From the NCBI GenBank assembly GCA_040007395.1, contig JBDTVG010000216.1:1-64000 (forward strand): a stretch of 64,000 nucleotides of DNA, given 5' to 3'. This DNA comes from DATGFK01 sp040007395 (GTDB taxonomy: Bacteria; Chloroflexota; Anaerolineae; Aggregatilineales; UBA2796). This document shows, piece after piece, positions 33,441 through 43,133 of this stretch. A program made the position numbers and the translations under genes. A model generated the notes under the pieces. That model had not been told where the DNA came from. It was given only the letters and a program-made list of their open reading frames with translations, and searched no databases. The number at the start of each line of letters is the position of its first letter. The stretch's first letter is position 1.

Positions 33441-33878
33441 GTGGCTCGTGAAAGAGTCTTGACCGTCCAGCGCACGGTCTATCTATCGCCGGAGATGTGG
33501 GATTATCTTACGCAGCTTGCTGCCAAGCGTGGGCGAGATTGCAACGAGAATACGCTCATTCGGGAAGCCTTGCGCGGCTTTATTGAGGGGCAATCAGAGA
33601 TCATTGGCAGCCGTCGCCACTTTCAGAAATCGCTTCAGGAATCCCTGGATCAAGTGGAGCAACGACTCACGCACAGCAGTACCACGACGCAGTTTTATCT
33701 GCACATCGTGATTCAACTGCTGGCGTTTAGCATGGCCCACGTCATCACAGCTATCACCCACAAGGAGATTACCGCGCAGCAGTTGCTTCACCATGCGGTC
33801 ATCGAGGCCCGCCGTGAAGAAGCTGTGTTCAGCGCCCAGGTGCAGAGCGTACGCGATATGACTGCGCCGGAGCAGTAG
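33441..33878 (+). CDS. Ribbon-helix-helix relaxosome accessory-like protein
   Basis: A 145-aa protein: TVQRTVYLSPEMWDYLTQLAAKRGRDCNENTLIREALRGFIE is an RHH/MobC-like DNA-binding segment, followed by a helical region with a hydrophobic stretch (FYLHIVIQLLAFSMAHVITAI). The GTG at 33441, 5 bases after AGAGGAGG, is chosen. It lies between the palindrome array and the relaxase, as accessory proteins that recruit the relaxase to oriT do. Confidence 0.65.
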   Translation: MARERVLTVQRTVYLSPEMWDYLTQLAAKRGRDCNENTLIREALRGFIEGQSEIIGSRRHFQKSLQESLDQVEQRLTHSSTTTQFYLHIVIQLLAFSMAHVITAITHKEITAQQLLHHAVIEARREEAVFSAQVQSVRDMTAPEQ

Positions 33879-33881
33879 CGC

Positions 33882-34625
33882 ATGAGCAAGGCGATCATCG
33901 TACCCGATCTGGCGTATACGTCGCGTGCCGGGCGTCGTGGCGGGCGTTCCAACGGCTACAAGGAACTGCTTGCCAAAACAAAATACCTGCAATATCGAAA
34001 TGACGCGGACGGGCACATTCCACAGCAGGCGGGCATGGAACGTTGGGTGGACTGCGGCATGGGACACAACTACCGCGAGATCGCGCAGTCGGCAGATCGC
34101 CTGGGATCGGACAAAGTACTGGCGTGGACGTGGGTCGTATCGCCAGCCCCCGACCTGATGGCGCTCGTGCCCGAAACCGAGCGGGAAGGACTGCTCAAGG
34201 GGATCACCGAGGAGATCGTCGAAGCCTACTACGAAGCACGCGGCATGGATACGCCCGAGTTTTCCTACGTGCTCCACGACAGACTGACCAAGCCCGACGC
34301 GACAACCGGCGAGCGCTGGCACCAATTCCATACCCATGTCATCTTGCCTGGTACGGTTCCACAACTGGACGGCCCGCGTGTGCCGTTCTACAACCGCTCG
34401 TCCCATGGGCATGTAAAGCTGCTCAAAAATATTTCAGATGAGAAGTTCGCCCACGCTTTGGATAGCGCCATCGGCCCACACTGGCGAGACCTGCGTCCAG
34501 AAGAACCGAAAGTTGCGCCAGCACTGGATATGGTCATGGAGGAAACACCGCCCCCAGCTCCTGCCGAAGGCTTATCCGAACTAGACCGTTGGTTTCCCCG
34601 GAGACCAGAATTGGAGATGCTTTAA
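33882..34625 (+). CDS. Putative relaxase / mobilisation protein
   Basis: A 247-aa protein with the histidine triad WHQFHTHVILPG, the HUH metal-binding motif of relaxases, and an upstream Tyr-rich segment (ELLAKTKYLQYRN; EEIVEAYYEARG). It would nick oriT and attach to DNA through a tyrosine. It is smaller than classical MobA/TraI relaxases and has no helicase or primase domain. It starts 3 bases after the RHH gene stop and is followed at once by a membrane protein and the coupling protein, so the set is a mobilisation operon. Confidence 0.7.
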   Translation: MSKAIIVPDLAYTSRAGRRGGRSNGYKELLAKTKYLQYRNDADGHIPQQAGMERWVDCGMGHNYREIAQSADRLGSDKVLAWTWVVSPAPDLMALVPETEREGLLKGITEEIVEAYYEARGMDTPEFSYVLHDRLTKPDATTGERWHQFHTHVILPGTVPQLDGPRVPFYNRSSHGHVKLLKNISDEKFAHALDSAIGPHWRDLRPEEPKVAPALDMVMEETPPPAPAEGLSELDRWFPRRPELEML

Positions 34626-34627
34626 AG

Positions 34628-34852
34628 ATGTTGAGTCGTCGTTTTCGGGCGCTCATGCCCATGCTGATGGGTGCTGCATTCCTGTCGGTACCCATCGATG
34701 TTTTGATCCTGTTTTATCGGCTGCTCGGCTTGTCCCGCCCGACCGCCGTGTACGCAGGTCTGCTGACCTTTGTTGTGCTGAGTGGCACACTCGCGCCACG
34801 TTATTTCAGTCCGCGCCACGCCAAGCGTTCTGAAGGAGATAAGCATGTCTAA
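34628..34852 (+). CDS. Small membrane protein of the mobilisation operon
   Basis: A 74-aa protein with two predicted transmembrane helices (LMPMLMGAAFLSVPIDVLILFYRLL and TAVYAGLLTFVVLSGTLAPRYF) and basic ends. The ATG is 2 bases after the relaxase stop. Family unknown. Confidence 0.55.
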   Translation: MLSRRFRALMPMLMGAAFLSVPIDVLILFYRLLGLSRPTAVYAGLLTFVVLSGTLAPRYFSPRHAKRSEGDKHV

Positions 34853-35138
34853 AAAGCAACTACTCCCACCATCGGGCGGGTCTCGCAAGCGTGAAGTATC
34901 GGTCAATTTACGGTTTAGTGTTGACGACCATAGGCGGCTTAAGCATGTGGCAGATTTCAGTGGCACCACCGTGGCCAGTTTGCTGCACTACGTGACTATC
35001 CACACGACCCTACCACTGATGGAACAGGAAGTGCGGCAGGCGCACGCTGCCCAGCAGCGTTCCCCGGAGGAGTACCAGATCACCGACCTGCCCGATGACG
35101 ACACGGCGTTAGATCCGTCAGAGGAGGAGTCAACATGA
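34845..35138 (+). CDS. RHH-like DNA-binding protein
   Basis: A 97-aa protein: REVSVNLRFSVDDHRRLKHVADFSGTTVASLLHYVTIHTTLP fits a ribbon-helix-helix fold. The C-terminus is acidic (DLPDDDTALDPSEEEST). Start ATG 34845 follows AAGGAGAT. It overlaps both neighbours by a few bases, linking it to the coupling protein. Confidence 0.6.
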   Translation: MSKKQLLPPSGGSRKREVSVNLRFSVDDHRRLKHVADFSGTTVASLLHYVTIHTTLPLMEQEVRQAHAAQQRSPEEYQITDLPDDDTALDPSEEEST

Positions 35139-37162
35139 TCTACTGGCTGTTCACGCAGGGACGGGTCATGCTGTCAGCCCTGACCCTGCCCTTGCTTTGC
35201 CTGGGCGTTGCTGCGCCGCTGACGTTCGCTGCCCTGCTAGGCGTTGGCATTCAGCGGCGGGCGGAAGGGACACCACTGCACACCCAGGGCGTGATGCGTG
35301 TCGTGCGGGTACTGAGTTTTGTGCTGCCCAGCCTGGCGGTCGTTACGCTATACGTAAGTTTGCTCGGTGGCATGGCCGTCTCGACAGCGACGACGCACCA
35401 GGCACCACTGCACGGTATGGCGGCGGTCATCATTGGTGGCACCCGTGTCATCAATCAGCCACGGTTGGCGATCTTCGGGTTCGGCCTGTTCAGCCTCTTG
35501 GTGCTGCTCAATATGCTGCTTTGGCAGGGCATCCGTAGTGGTGGTTGGCTGCGCGAACGCATCGACAGGCTGCGCCGCCCCAACTCTCCGCGCGGCGAAA
35601 TGGGATCGGCGCATTTCTGCACGCGCCGCGAGTACATCCGCTTCCGCCGTCAAGATTCCGACGGCGTGACTTTCCTGGGTGCATTCTGGGGTGAGAACCA
35701 TCTCCGACTTGATGTGGGCTGGGGTAAGTTCTGCTTGAGCGGCGAGGATGCCGCCCGTGGTATCCTGACCATCGGTGCGCCGGGCAGCGGCAAGTCGCAG
35801 GGCGTCGTGCTGCCGGTGATCGCCGACCGGATGCGGGCGGGTCACTCGCTGATCATTGCTGACCCGCAAGGCGAACTCACCGCGCATATTCTACGGTTCG
35901 CTCGCTGTACCCGTCATCTGGTGGTAGTCCATGACCCCACCAGCCGTGACGGCCCACGCTTCAATTTAGCCGAAGGGATCGACAGCATCCCGGCCGCCCA
36001 TGCCATTGCCAAAGTGCTGATTCCCTCGGCGCAAGGCGATAACCGCTTCTGGACCGATTCAGCCGCCGATCTGCTCTCGGCGTGTCTGATTCGCTTCGAC
36101 ACCTTGGGACAGATCAAGGCCTCGCTGGATGATCTGGGCGCGTTAGCCAGGAAGCTCTCAGCGAAGCGCGACGATGCAGCGCTCGCTGCCAGCGCCTTCA
36201 TTGCCAGTGTGGGTGCCGATGGCAAGGTCGCCTCCAACACGATTGCGACCCTCGGCACGGCCCTCACCGGGTGGGCCTCCGCGCAGGTACGGGCCAACAC
36301 CAACGCCTCGGATTTCGATGCTACCCTGATTGTGGATCAACCGACGGTGGTGGTGCTAACCTGTCCTGGCGCGATGCGGGATGTTTATGCTCCGTATCTG
36401 GGGGCGGTGCTGCGGAAACTGATGCGCGACCTGGATGCTATTGGTGAGCAAGCGGGTGGGCCACTCCCCATGCCCGTCGGGATCATCCTGGATGAGTTCC
36501 CGACGCTGGGTCGCTTGGATGGGCTGGTCGCCGACGTGAACTTGGTTCGTAAGCGGCGGATCAGTATCTTGATTGCGGCCCAGACCAAAGGACAATTCCA
36601 TCTCATCTACGGCGAGGAGGGAACTAAAGCGCTGTTTACTGGCTTGGCCACGCAGATCGTTTACGGTGGCGGGGATCACGACACCGCCAAGTTCTACAGC
36701 GAGGCCTCTGGGCTGGCGACCGTGGACGTGAATCCCGACCCGCACAAAGCCAACCTGCGCCAGCGGGCGTTACTCACGACCGACGAGCTGGTGAATCCTC
36801 AGGACGGGAGCTGCCACATTTTTTCGCGGTTTGTGCAGGGGCATTATGCGGCGCAGGTGATTCTCAAAGCCCAGCTCACCCGGTTCTACGAGCGCGAAGA
36901 CTGGCGTGAATGGTTGCGCCGACCGGTCTACGCCGAACCACTGCGGGTGGAACGCCGACCGACAACTACTGCCGAACCACCCCCGCTGCCAGATCCGCAA
37001 CCAAAATTCAGTACGAATGCGAACTTCGAGCAGCAGGCCTTGGACGCAATGCGCGGCGCGCGTGAGCGTACCCAGACTGGACTGGCGGCGACCGCTGGTG
37101 TCCATACCCTGTCGACGGCGGCATTTAAGCGGCAGCATGCAGACCAGCAGGCAAGGCGTTGA
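35135..37162 (+). CDS. VirD4/TraG-type type IV coupling protein
   Basis: A 675-aa ATPase. Three or four N-terminal membrane helices (to about residue 130) are followed by Walker A TIGAPGSGKSQGVVLPV, Walker B VGIILDEFPTLGRL and the downstream VRKRRISILIAAQTKGQF typical of T4CPs. It would deliver the relaxase-DNA complex to a conjugation channel in the cell membrane. No VirB4, VirB6 or other channel genes are seen nearby, so the element looks mobilisable rather than self-transmissible. Confidence 0.85.
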   Translation: MIYWLFTQGRVMLSALTLPLLCLGVAAPLTFAALLGVGIQRRAEGTPLHTQGVMRVVRVLSFVLPSLAVVTLYVSLLGGMAVSTATTHQAPLHGMAAVIIGGTRVINQPRLAIFGFGLFSLLVLLNMLLWQGIRSGGWLRERIDRLRRPNSPRGEMGSAHFCTRREYIRFRRQDSDGVTFLGAFWGENHLRLDVGWGKFCLSGEDAARGILTIGAPGSGKSQGVVLPVIADRMRAGHSLIIADPQGELTAHILRFARCTRHLVVVHDPTSRDGPRFNLAEGIDSIPAAHAIAKVLIPSAQGDNRFWTDSAADLLSACLIRFDTLGQIKASLDDLGALARKLSAKRDDAALAASAFIASVGADGKVASNTIATLGTALTGWASAQVRANTNASDFDATLIVDQPTVVVLTCPGAMRDVYAPYLGAVLRKLMRDLDAIGEQAGGPLPMPVGIILDEFPTLGRLDGLVADVNLVRKRRISILIAAQTKGQFHLIYGEEGTKALFTGLATQIVYGGGDHDTAKFYSEASGLATVDVNPDPHKANLRQRALLTTDELVNPQDGSCHIFSRFVQGHYAAQVILKAQLTRFYEREDWREWLRRPVYAEPLRVERRPTTTAEPPPLPDPQPKFSTNANFEQQALDAMRGARERTQTGLAATAGVHTLSTAAFKRQHADQQARR

Positions 37163-37172
37163 GGCAGCCCTG

Positions 37173-37502
37173 ATGATCCTTCCAACGCTCACCAAACAGC
37201 GGCTGGCCCGAGCGGTCGGGCGGCGGACCCGCCTCACCAACCAACAGGCCGCCAGTGCGCTGGAGGCCGTGATAGCTATCGTGTCCGAGCAACTTGCCGC
37301 GGGTGGGCGGGTGGAACTCGCCAATTTCTTAACTTTGGAGGTGCAGGCCTACCCCCGCCTTGCGACCGAATCCAATTTCTGGCATACTTCACCCTCGTCC
37401 GAGTCAGGCGAAGTCACTTCCTTCGTCCTGCGTTGTAGACCGGGCAAACGGCTCCGTGCCCACCTGCGCACGCTCTCTGCTGCCAACCGCCGTCGCCCAT
37501 GA
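37173..37502 (+). CDS. HU/IHF-like DNA-binding protein
   Basis: A 109-aa protein with the HU pattern: LTKQRLARAVGRRTRLTNQQAASALEAVIAIVSEQLAAGGRVELANFLTLEV, then a basic arm region (RCRPGKRLRAHLRTL). It probably bends DNA in the relaxosome or at the att site. It follows the coupling protein by 10 bases, and its stop overlaps the start of the response regulator. ATG 37173 is chosen; ATG 37137 inside the previous gene is an alternative. Confidence 0.65.
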   Translation: MILPTLTKQRLARAVGRRTRLTNQQAASALEAVIAIVSEQLAAGGRVELANFLTLEVQAYPRLATESNFWHTSPSSESGEVTSFVLRCRPGKRLRAHLRTLSAANRRRP

Positions 37503-38224
37503 GAATGACCATGTTGATTTATGTGATTGAGGATGATCCCCAGCAGCGGGATTATTTCACCAAAACGTTACAAGCCGACCAGCATGAAATCGTCGCCTTC
37601 CAAGATACGATTGCCGCGCACAACTACTTTATGACCCACGCCTCGCCTGATGCGGCCTTGATTGACTTCCGTTTCGAGGGTGGGCCGAACGGTCTCAGCC
37701 TCGCGCGTCAGATCCATGCCATTTACCCGACAGCGGCAGTGGTCATGACCAGCAGCTATGCTGAAAAAGACGACATCATTGATGCTTTTCGGGAGGGCAT
37801 CGACGACTTTTTACTCAAGCCGGTACCACCCAAGGAATTGATAAAGCGCCTGGGAAACGCCGTGATAGAGCGGCGGACCAAGTACCCGGTGGACACGACC
37901 GAACGGCAACTGGGCGCCTTGACGCTTAACCCGAACACCCGCCAAGCGTGGTGGCACGGTCAACCATTAGCCCTGACGCGCACAGAGTTCACGCTACTCC
38001 TACAAATCACCGCTCGCCCGGGCCATTTGTTCAACTACCCGGAGCTGTATGCCACCTGTACGGGCGACCATGTCGATCCCTCACTGGCCGCCAGGAAACT
38101 CAAGACGCATGTGTTCAACCTGAGGCATCGGTTTATCGAGATTGCCCCCGATGCACCTTGTCCGATCCTTAGCAAGCGAGGTGAAGGATTAGCGTGGCGC
38201 ACGGCAGACGGCGACATCAAGTAA
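37499..38224 (+). CDS. OmpR/PhoB-like response regulator
   Basis: A 241-aa protein: receiver domain (MLIYVIEDDPQQRDYF acidic pocket, phosphoacceptor in AALIDFRFEGG, Lys in FLLKPVPPKEL) and a C-terminal winged-helix (LTLNPNTRQAWWHGQPLALTRTEFTLLLQI; HVFNLRHRFIEI). It would activate transcription when phosphorylated, but no sensor kinase is adjacent. Starts at ATG 37499, 37505 and 37511 are all possible; the first overlaps the HU-like gene stop. Confidence 0.85.
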   Translation: MRMTMLIYVIEDDPQQRDYFTKTLQADQHEIVAFQDTIAAHNYFMTHASPDAALIDFRFEGGPNGLSLARQIHAIYPTAAVVMTSSYAEKDDIIDAFREGIDDFLLKPVPPKELIKRLGNAVIERRTKYPVDTTERQLGALTLNPNTRQAWWHGQPLALTRTEFTLLLQITARPGHLFNYPELYATCTGDHVDPSLAARKLKTHVFNLRHRFIEIAPDAPCPILSKRGEGLAWRTADGDIK

Positions 38225-38439
38225 CTGCTCCGTTTGCGCTAAAAGCTATCAAGTTAATTGCACACGCAGCAATGTGACCGATGAGGCCACGCAGGGTAGC
38301 GCTACTGATGTGATTACCGCTGTGAATCACAAGTTGACATCGATCAAGCACTCAAGTGTTTAATCCCAAGCCTCTGAGCGCTAGGAGCCAGCAGGTACTT
38401 GTTGTAGAGTGGTTCAAACGGCCTGCTTAAGGAGTCAAG

Positions 38440-38895
38440 TTGAGCGTTCAATCCCCACACCACGACCGGAAGGTTTGGATAACTTACTGGCTCCGCTATG
38501 GCGGATTAGTCCTCGTCCTGCTAGGAATCTTATGGTTTCCCTTTGAGTGGCTCAGTAGCGTCTGGCCTGCGTTTGGTAGCCCTTTTCGGCTGGTATTTCG
38601 CACCACCCACGATCACTTTATTGGGCACACCGTGTTTTTCCTACTCATTGGCTGGCTCATCTTGGCATCCATGCCACTGTTACGACGGACAGTGCGTTGG
38701 TATCTCGTTGGGTTAATCCTAGCCGCCTTAATGCAGGAAGCTGTCCAGTCTATTTTTGCGGGCAACCCGCCAACATTTACCGATACGAACGCCTTTATGG
38801 GCGACGCACTGGGCGGCATCAGTGCCTTTGTCCTCTGGAGCATCATCCTGTTATTGCAGCAGCTGTGGCATCACCATCGGAGTTCACCTACCTAA
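38440..38895 (+). CDS. VanZ-like membrane protein
   Basis: A 151-aa protein with four predicted membrane helices and the VanZ-like end (QSIFAGNPPTFTDTNAFMGDALGGISAFVLWSIILLL, compare 'R..d..D...N..Ga..G'). The TTG start follows AAGGAG. VanZ proteins of this type have no defined biochemical role. The preceding 215 bases contain no gene but may hold its promoter. Confidence 0.65.
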   Translation: MSVQSPHHDRKVWITYWLRYGGLVLVLLGILWFPFEWLSSVWPAFGSPFRLVFRTTHDHFIGHTVFFLLIGWLILASMPLLRRTVRWYLVGLILAALMQEAVQSIFAGNPPTFTDTNAFMGDALGGISAFVLWSIILLLQQLWHHHRSSPT

Positions 38896-39061
38896 GCACT
38901 GAGCTGCACACGTCATCTGAGCAACCTGTACTCCTTCCCTAATCCGGATGGAGGGTGTGCCGGTGGCAACCATCGCCCCAACAGACCTGTACTTGTTGAG
39001 GATGACTTTGAAGTGTATTTATGCTGCCGCCTCTATGAACTTAGTCAGTCAGACCGCGTTC

Positions 39062-41917
39062 TCACGTTGAGCGCTTTCTAGATACTGGTCGCATTAGATC
39101 TGGAAAGTAGCGCAGCACATCGGGTTTTTCAGAGTGTGTCGCTTCTGTGTTCAGCAACAGTGGTTGCTGTTCACCTACGCTACTGTCAGTTTTTTGAGCC
39201 ATTGCGGCTGGCGTCGATCCGGTGATCCGGTCATTTGGTGCAAACCCTTCTACGACGGCATTCAACTCCACAGAGTCCATTTCTACGTTATCGAATATTT
39301 TTTTAGAATCCACCGGATCACCGGATCGAGTGGCTTCACTGTCGCCTTCTTGGGGAGATCCGTTGGTGGGCGGCACCGGATCAGGTAGCTCAGGATCCTC
39401 CTCTGGAAAGTCGTCCGCAATCGTACGCAGCCGCACACCGATCAATCCCCACACCAGCTTGATTTCGCCCGTTTGCGAATCATTGACGCGCTGGCGACTC
39501 GCCTCAACGTTCGGACGATAGGTCGTGATGACATCGCGCATTTTGGGTCGTCCAGCCGCATTCACGCCATTTTCGTCGCACCAATAACGATAATTCGCAT
39601 ACAGCGCAGCAGTACTCTCAAACGTGCCGTCTTCAAAGACACAGTTCTCCAGCAGCCAGAGCTTAATCGAGTCCCCATGCGTCTCGATGTCGGTCAGCAG
39701 GCGGCTCATTTGGGCGCTTTCGGGATACTGTCGGTTCTTCTGAGCCGTCAGGGCCAGATGAATACAGGCCGCGGCGAACGCGCCCAGCTCAGGCGCTAAC
39801 TTTTTGAGCAGGTCACCGTCCTGCTTGGTTTCTGGTACCGAGTTCGGGCACTCGATAATCAGCAAGCGCCGCGTCAGTGCGCCCGACTGGTCACGGTAGC
39901 GCAGTCGATTGTTCGTGGCGAACATCAGCTTGGGTGTCCAGGTATTTTCGTCACGCTCATCCTGATACTTGAGCCACATCGACACCCCGCCATGGGCGGT
40001 CATACTTTTGAATAGTTCTTCGCCTTCCCCGCCGAGCGCGTCCTGTGGGAATTCATCCAGACAAACGAGGTTAGGGTTACTGTCCACCCACGTGGCGCGG
40101 CTGTTGGCACCGCGACTCTCTGACGAGAAGAGTGTGGAGGTCGGGAACTGACCGGGTTTGTAGCCAAGCGCAGTCTGGGCCAGTTTGAGCAGTGTCGTTT
40201 TACCGGAACGGGTCGGACCGAACAGAATGACAGCTTTGTGCAGCGAGAGGTCGCCGACCAACGCCGCGCCAATGTGCGTCATATACGCTTGTTGTGCTAT
40301 CGAGTCGGGAATGGTCCGATCCAGGAACTGCTGGAGACGCGGGAAGTCTGCCCTTGAAACATAGTCGTGGGGCAGGCAGCGCGTCAGATGGTCATTCGGC
40401 TCATGAACGCGTAACTGCATGGTTGCCAAATCCAACGTGCCATTGTTGAAGTTGACGAGCGGTTGCCCCAGTGGGAATTTACGCTTGCACAGGCCGCGTG
40501 CATATTTGAGCATCCCATCCGTTCGACTGCCGCTATGCACCGAAACGCCCACTTCTCGCATCATTTGGGCAGCCTGCAGGTCAAGCGTCTCCGAAGTGCG
40601 CTCAAGCTGCCAGTGCGTGTCAACCCAGCGCCGCCACATGGAACGATCCACATCCCACGCCAGGTCGGTACCATATTTGGCGTGCCAAGCAACGGCGACA
40701 TCCAGCAAATCGAGCTTGGCGGCAGGATCTGATCTTGTATCGCTGCTTTCTGCATTATTGCTTTGCGTGGCTTGTGCAGGCTTCTGCCCTTTGGGAATCG
40801 GTATGCCTGCAAAGTTCGCCGCTTCACGGAGAGCTTGCTTAAACATCTCCGGGTCGCGTTTGTTCCACCCTGAACCGAACAGGCAATTGCCGACCAAATC
40901 CAGCGCATCCCCGCCTGCCTGTCCACCGTGGTGATACCACACCCCTTTTTCAGGATTGATGAGGAACCCGGCATTCCCCGGCAAGCGATACTCGTGCCCA
41001 CGCTCCACTGCTTGAACACCCAAGTATTGTTCGGCATAGGCCACCATATCCAAGCGTACTTTGACTTCATCAATGAAGCTGTGATCTAGTATGTCATTCA
41101 GTCGTTCGCCGCGCTCGTTTTCAGGTTCATGCTGCTTTGCGATTTGTGCCGACGCAGTACTCGGCACAATAAGTTTCTCTATCACCTCGGCGTTAACAGG
41201 CTCTAGCGAATCGGGTACATCCACAATCATCGAACGACGATGGGGGCGCTCTGGAATGCAATCCCCCTTGCGTGCCATGGTGCCGTACAGCTTGATCAGG
41301 TGACTGGCGCCGACCATCCCTGTATCCACTTTGACCTGCTCATCGCTGAACTTTGCGTCTAGCAGCGCCAGAAATGCTTTGATGAGACCTGTGCTGGTCT
41401 CATCATTTGGCCAGTCAATGGGAACGAGTAGGTGTGCGCCGTTGCCAGAGTTTGCCAGTAACGCTGGAATAGCGTGCATGGCCAGCCGCTCACGGCACGC
41501 CATCGCCCGATCAAGCGCTACCGCACTTTCCTCGTCCGAGGACGAGATGCCTGCTGGACGCACTGGATCGAAGTCGATGAATAGCCAGCGACGGCGCCGC
41601 ACATCTTTATCGGATGTCGTCTGTTTGGCATAGTCCCTGACCCGATTACTGCTGCGGGCCAGCAATGCTGAATGCACCGGGTTGACTGTGATATAGATGC
41701 CTTCAGCGCGGTTTTCGTATTCCACCGCCGCCGAGGCAAGTTTATCAAAATCGTTGAAGTAGCCGCTGTCGGTGCGCTTGCCCTGTAGCCCAGGAATACG
41801 CAGCTCGACGGTCTGCCCCGGTTGGGCCAGAATTGACAAAGTCCGCCGAATAAGCGCGATAACTTCCGCGCGTGATTGTTTCTGGTTTTTAGGAACGTTA
41901 AAGGACGAGCTGCTCAT
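39062..41917 (-). CDS. AEP primase - D5/SF3 helicase replication protein
   Basis: A 951-aa multidomain replication protein. The N-terminal AEP primase (WLFIDFDPVRPAG, ANSGNGAHLLVPIDWP, HLIKLYGTMARKGD) lies at about 110-240. A CHC2-like region follows (YRLPGNAGFLINPEKGVWYHHGGQAGGDALDLV). The SF3 helicase has Walker A LFGPTRSGKTTLLKL near 560 and NLVCLDEFPQDALGGEGEE, then KLMFATNNRLRY (motif C). The C-terminal tail is long and Ser/Pro/Glu-rich. It would prime and unwind replicating element DNA. The start MSSSSFNVPK at 41917 follows a GGAGA site; an upstream extension to 42022 is unlikely. Confidence 0.82.
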   Translation of the reverse strand: MSSSSFNVPKNQKQSRAEVIALIRRTLSILAQPGQTVELRIPGLQGKRTDSGYFNDFDKLASAAVEYENRAEGIYITVNPVHSALLARSSNRVRDYAKQTTSDKDVRRRRWLFIDFDPVRPAGISSSDEESAVALDRAMACRERLAMHAIPALLANSGNGAHLLVPIDWPNDETSTGLIKAFLALLDAKFSDEQVKVDTGMVGASHLIKLYGTMARKGDCIPERPHRRSMIVDVPDSLEPVNAEVIEKLIVPSTASAQIAKQHEPENERGERLNDILDHSFIDEVKVRLDMVAYAEQYLGVQAVERGHEYRLPGNAGFLINPEKGVWYHHGGQAGGDALDLVGNCLFGSGWNKRDPEMFKQALREAANFAGIPIPKGQKPAQATQSNNAESSDTRSDPAAKLDLLDVAVAWHAKYGTDLAWDVDRSMWRRWVDTHWQLERTSETLDLQAAQMMREVGVSVHSGSRTDGMLKYARGLCKRKFPLGQPLVNFNNGTLDLATMQLRVHEPNDHLTRCLPHDYVSRADFPRLQQFLDRTIPDSIAQQAYMTHIGAALVGDLSLHKAVILFGPTRSGKTTLLKLAQTALGYKPGQFPTSTLFSSESRGANSRATWVDSNPNLVCLDEFPQDALGGEGEELFKSMTAHGGVSMWLKYQDERDENTWTPKLMFATNNRLRYRDQSGALTRRLLIIECPNSVPETKQDGDLLKKLAPELGAFAAACIHLALTAQKNRQYPESAQMSRLLTDIETHGDSIKLWLLENCVFEDGTFESTAALYANYRYWCDENGVNAAGRPKMRDVITTYRPNVEASRQRVNDSQTGEIKLVWGLIGVRLRTIADDFPEEDPELPDPVPPTNGSPQEGDSEATRSGDPVDSKKIFDNVEMDSVELNAVVEGFAPNDRITGSTPAAMAQKTDSSVGEQQPLLLNTEATHSEKPDVLRYFPDLMRPVSRKRST

Positions 41918-42222
41918 GGTTTCGTCTCCAAGCAACGCAAAATCAGGTCGAGGTGGACAAATCTCAACAAGGGGCGAGAAAATTGTGGCGAGAAGACGTG
42001 GGGTATGGTATAGTTTCAACAACCACGAAGAAAACTATATCCGCACTTCTCACGCCCACCCGCCCAATCTGGTGGGTTTTTGCTGTCTAGGGTGGTCCAC
42101 GTTCGCTCATCGCTACAGCCAAATGGGTAACCATGGGGTTACCAACTCTCCTCGAGAAGAAGTTGAGCGACCCGCTTTAAAAAGCCCATCAGGTTCTGCA
42201 AACTTTCTCATGCTAGAGGGCG
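41918..42222. other. Upstream region of the primase-helicase gene
   Basis: A 305-base gap with no supported gene. It has an AT-rich patch (about 42000-42050) with a near-palindromic CCACG/CGTGG flank, likely the promoter or replication-linked control region. Nothing else is recognisable. Confidence 0.35.
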
Positions 42223-42501
42223 CTATTCATGATGTTTTTTGAGCCAATGTGCTAATGAATGCAGTTGGTCTGGATGCCAAAATTCACGTTTACAGTGGAA
42301 AGGGTATTGATCGGCTCGAAACACGGTTAATGCCTCGCTTTCCAGCACAATCCAGCATGGTGAGCTACTGCCACCTGCGGTAGCGCTTGCCACCCTCCGT
42401 TGCTCCTCTCGCAGAAAGTTTAGAAGTCCTTGCTGGACCCCAAGTGCCTCCACTTTATAAACGCAATGCCTTAGGAGGCGTTCAGCGTAGTGTGTCTCCA
42501 C
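42223..42501 (-). CDS. Hypothetical 92-aa protein
   Basis: A small basic, His-rich soluble protein (ETHYAERLLRHCVYKVEALGVQQGLLNFLREEQRRV; WIVLESEALTVFRADQYPFHCKREFWHPDQL). GTG start; its 5' end overlaps the 3' end of the next upstream gene by 31 bases, so the two form a small leftward operon. Family unknown. Confidence 0.45.
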   Translation of the reverse strand: METHYAERLLRHCVYKVEALGVQQGLLNFLREEQRRVASATAGGSSSPCWIVLESEALTVFRADQYPFHCKREFWHPDQLHSLAHWLKKHHE

Positions 42502-42644
42502 ACGCGCTTGTTATCGACTGTGCTAGAGCGAGTAATTTCGATATCCACATACGTCGGCCAGCCTAATACGCTGTCATCTGGAGCACCGACTGGTCGACTG
42601 TAGAGTTTTCCGAGTGCTTGGCTTGAAAAAGCGAGGCTGCTCAT
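42471..42644 (-). CDS. Hypothetical 57-aa protein
   Basis: A short protein (SSLAFSSQALGKLYSRPVGAPDDSVLGWPTYVDIEITRSSTV). ATG 42644 follows GGAGAAATAAAG, a fair ribosome site, and is preferred to a longer frame from 42710. Family unknown. Confidence 0.4.
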   Translation of the reverse strand: MSSLAFSSQALGKLYSRPVGAPDDSVLGWPTYVDIEITRSSTVDNKRVWRHTTLNAS

Positions 42645-43133
42645 CTTTATTTCTCCATCTGCAAATGCCGATGGTCGTATTGTAGATAGGCAGTTCTCAA
42701 CTTTGCACAACGCATGGGTTCAGCCCCGGTTCAGAGTTGGTTCAGCTACCCCTGAAAAAATAGATAGCTCAAAAAGATAATGAGAGGTTGCCTTAGGCCA
42801 AGGGTGTATTTGCCTGTGTTTAAGTCGACGGGCAGCAGCGCCATCCATGGTACTAAGCCCGTTACCACCCCTTCGTTGCAGCAGGCCGTGCTGTTTTTGG
42901 CATGTGCTTTAGCCCATTATCCGTCGATCTTAAAACTGTCCGCTGGCGTCGAGAATGGCTTATTCCAAATCTGAACTGTACCTGAACTACTGCCTTTAGC
43001 CGAAGCCTCGGCGACATGGCAAACTAGCCCTTAGCCCCGTTACCAGTGCAACTTTCAGTCATAGGTATCCAAAAGTAAGTGGGGGCGCTGTGAGTAGGGA
43101 ATCCGGGTGCGGTGGGAAGAGGAAACAGCCAGC
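42645..43133. other. Intergenic stretch before the Toprim gene
   Basis: About 490 bases with no credible gene on either strand. It must hold the divergent promoters for the small leftward operon and for the Toprim gene. I see no repeats or strong hairpins. Confidence 0.35.
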
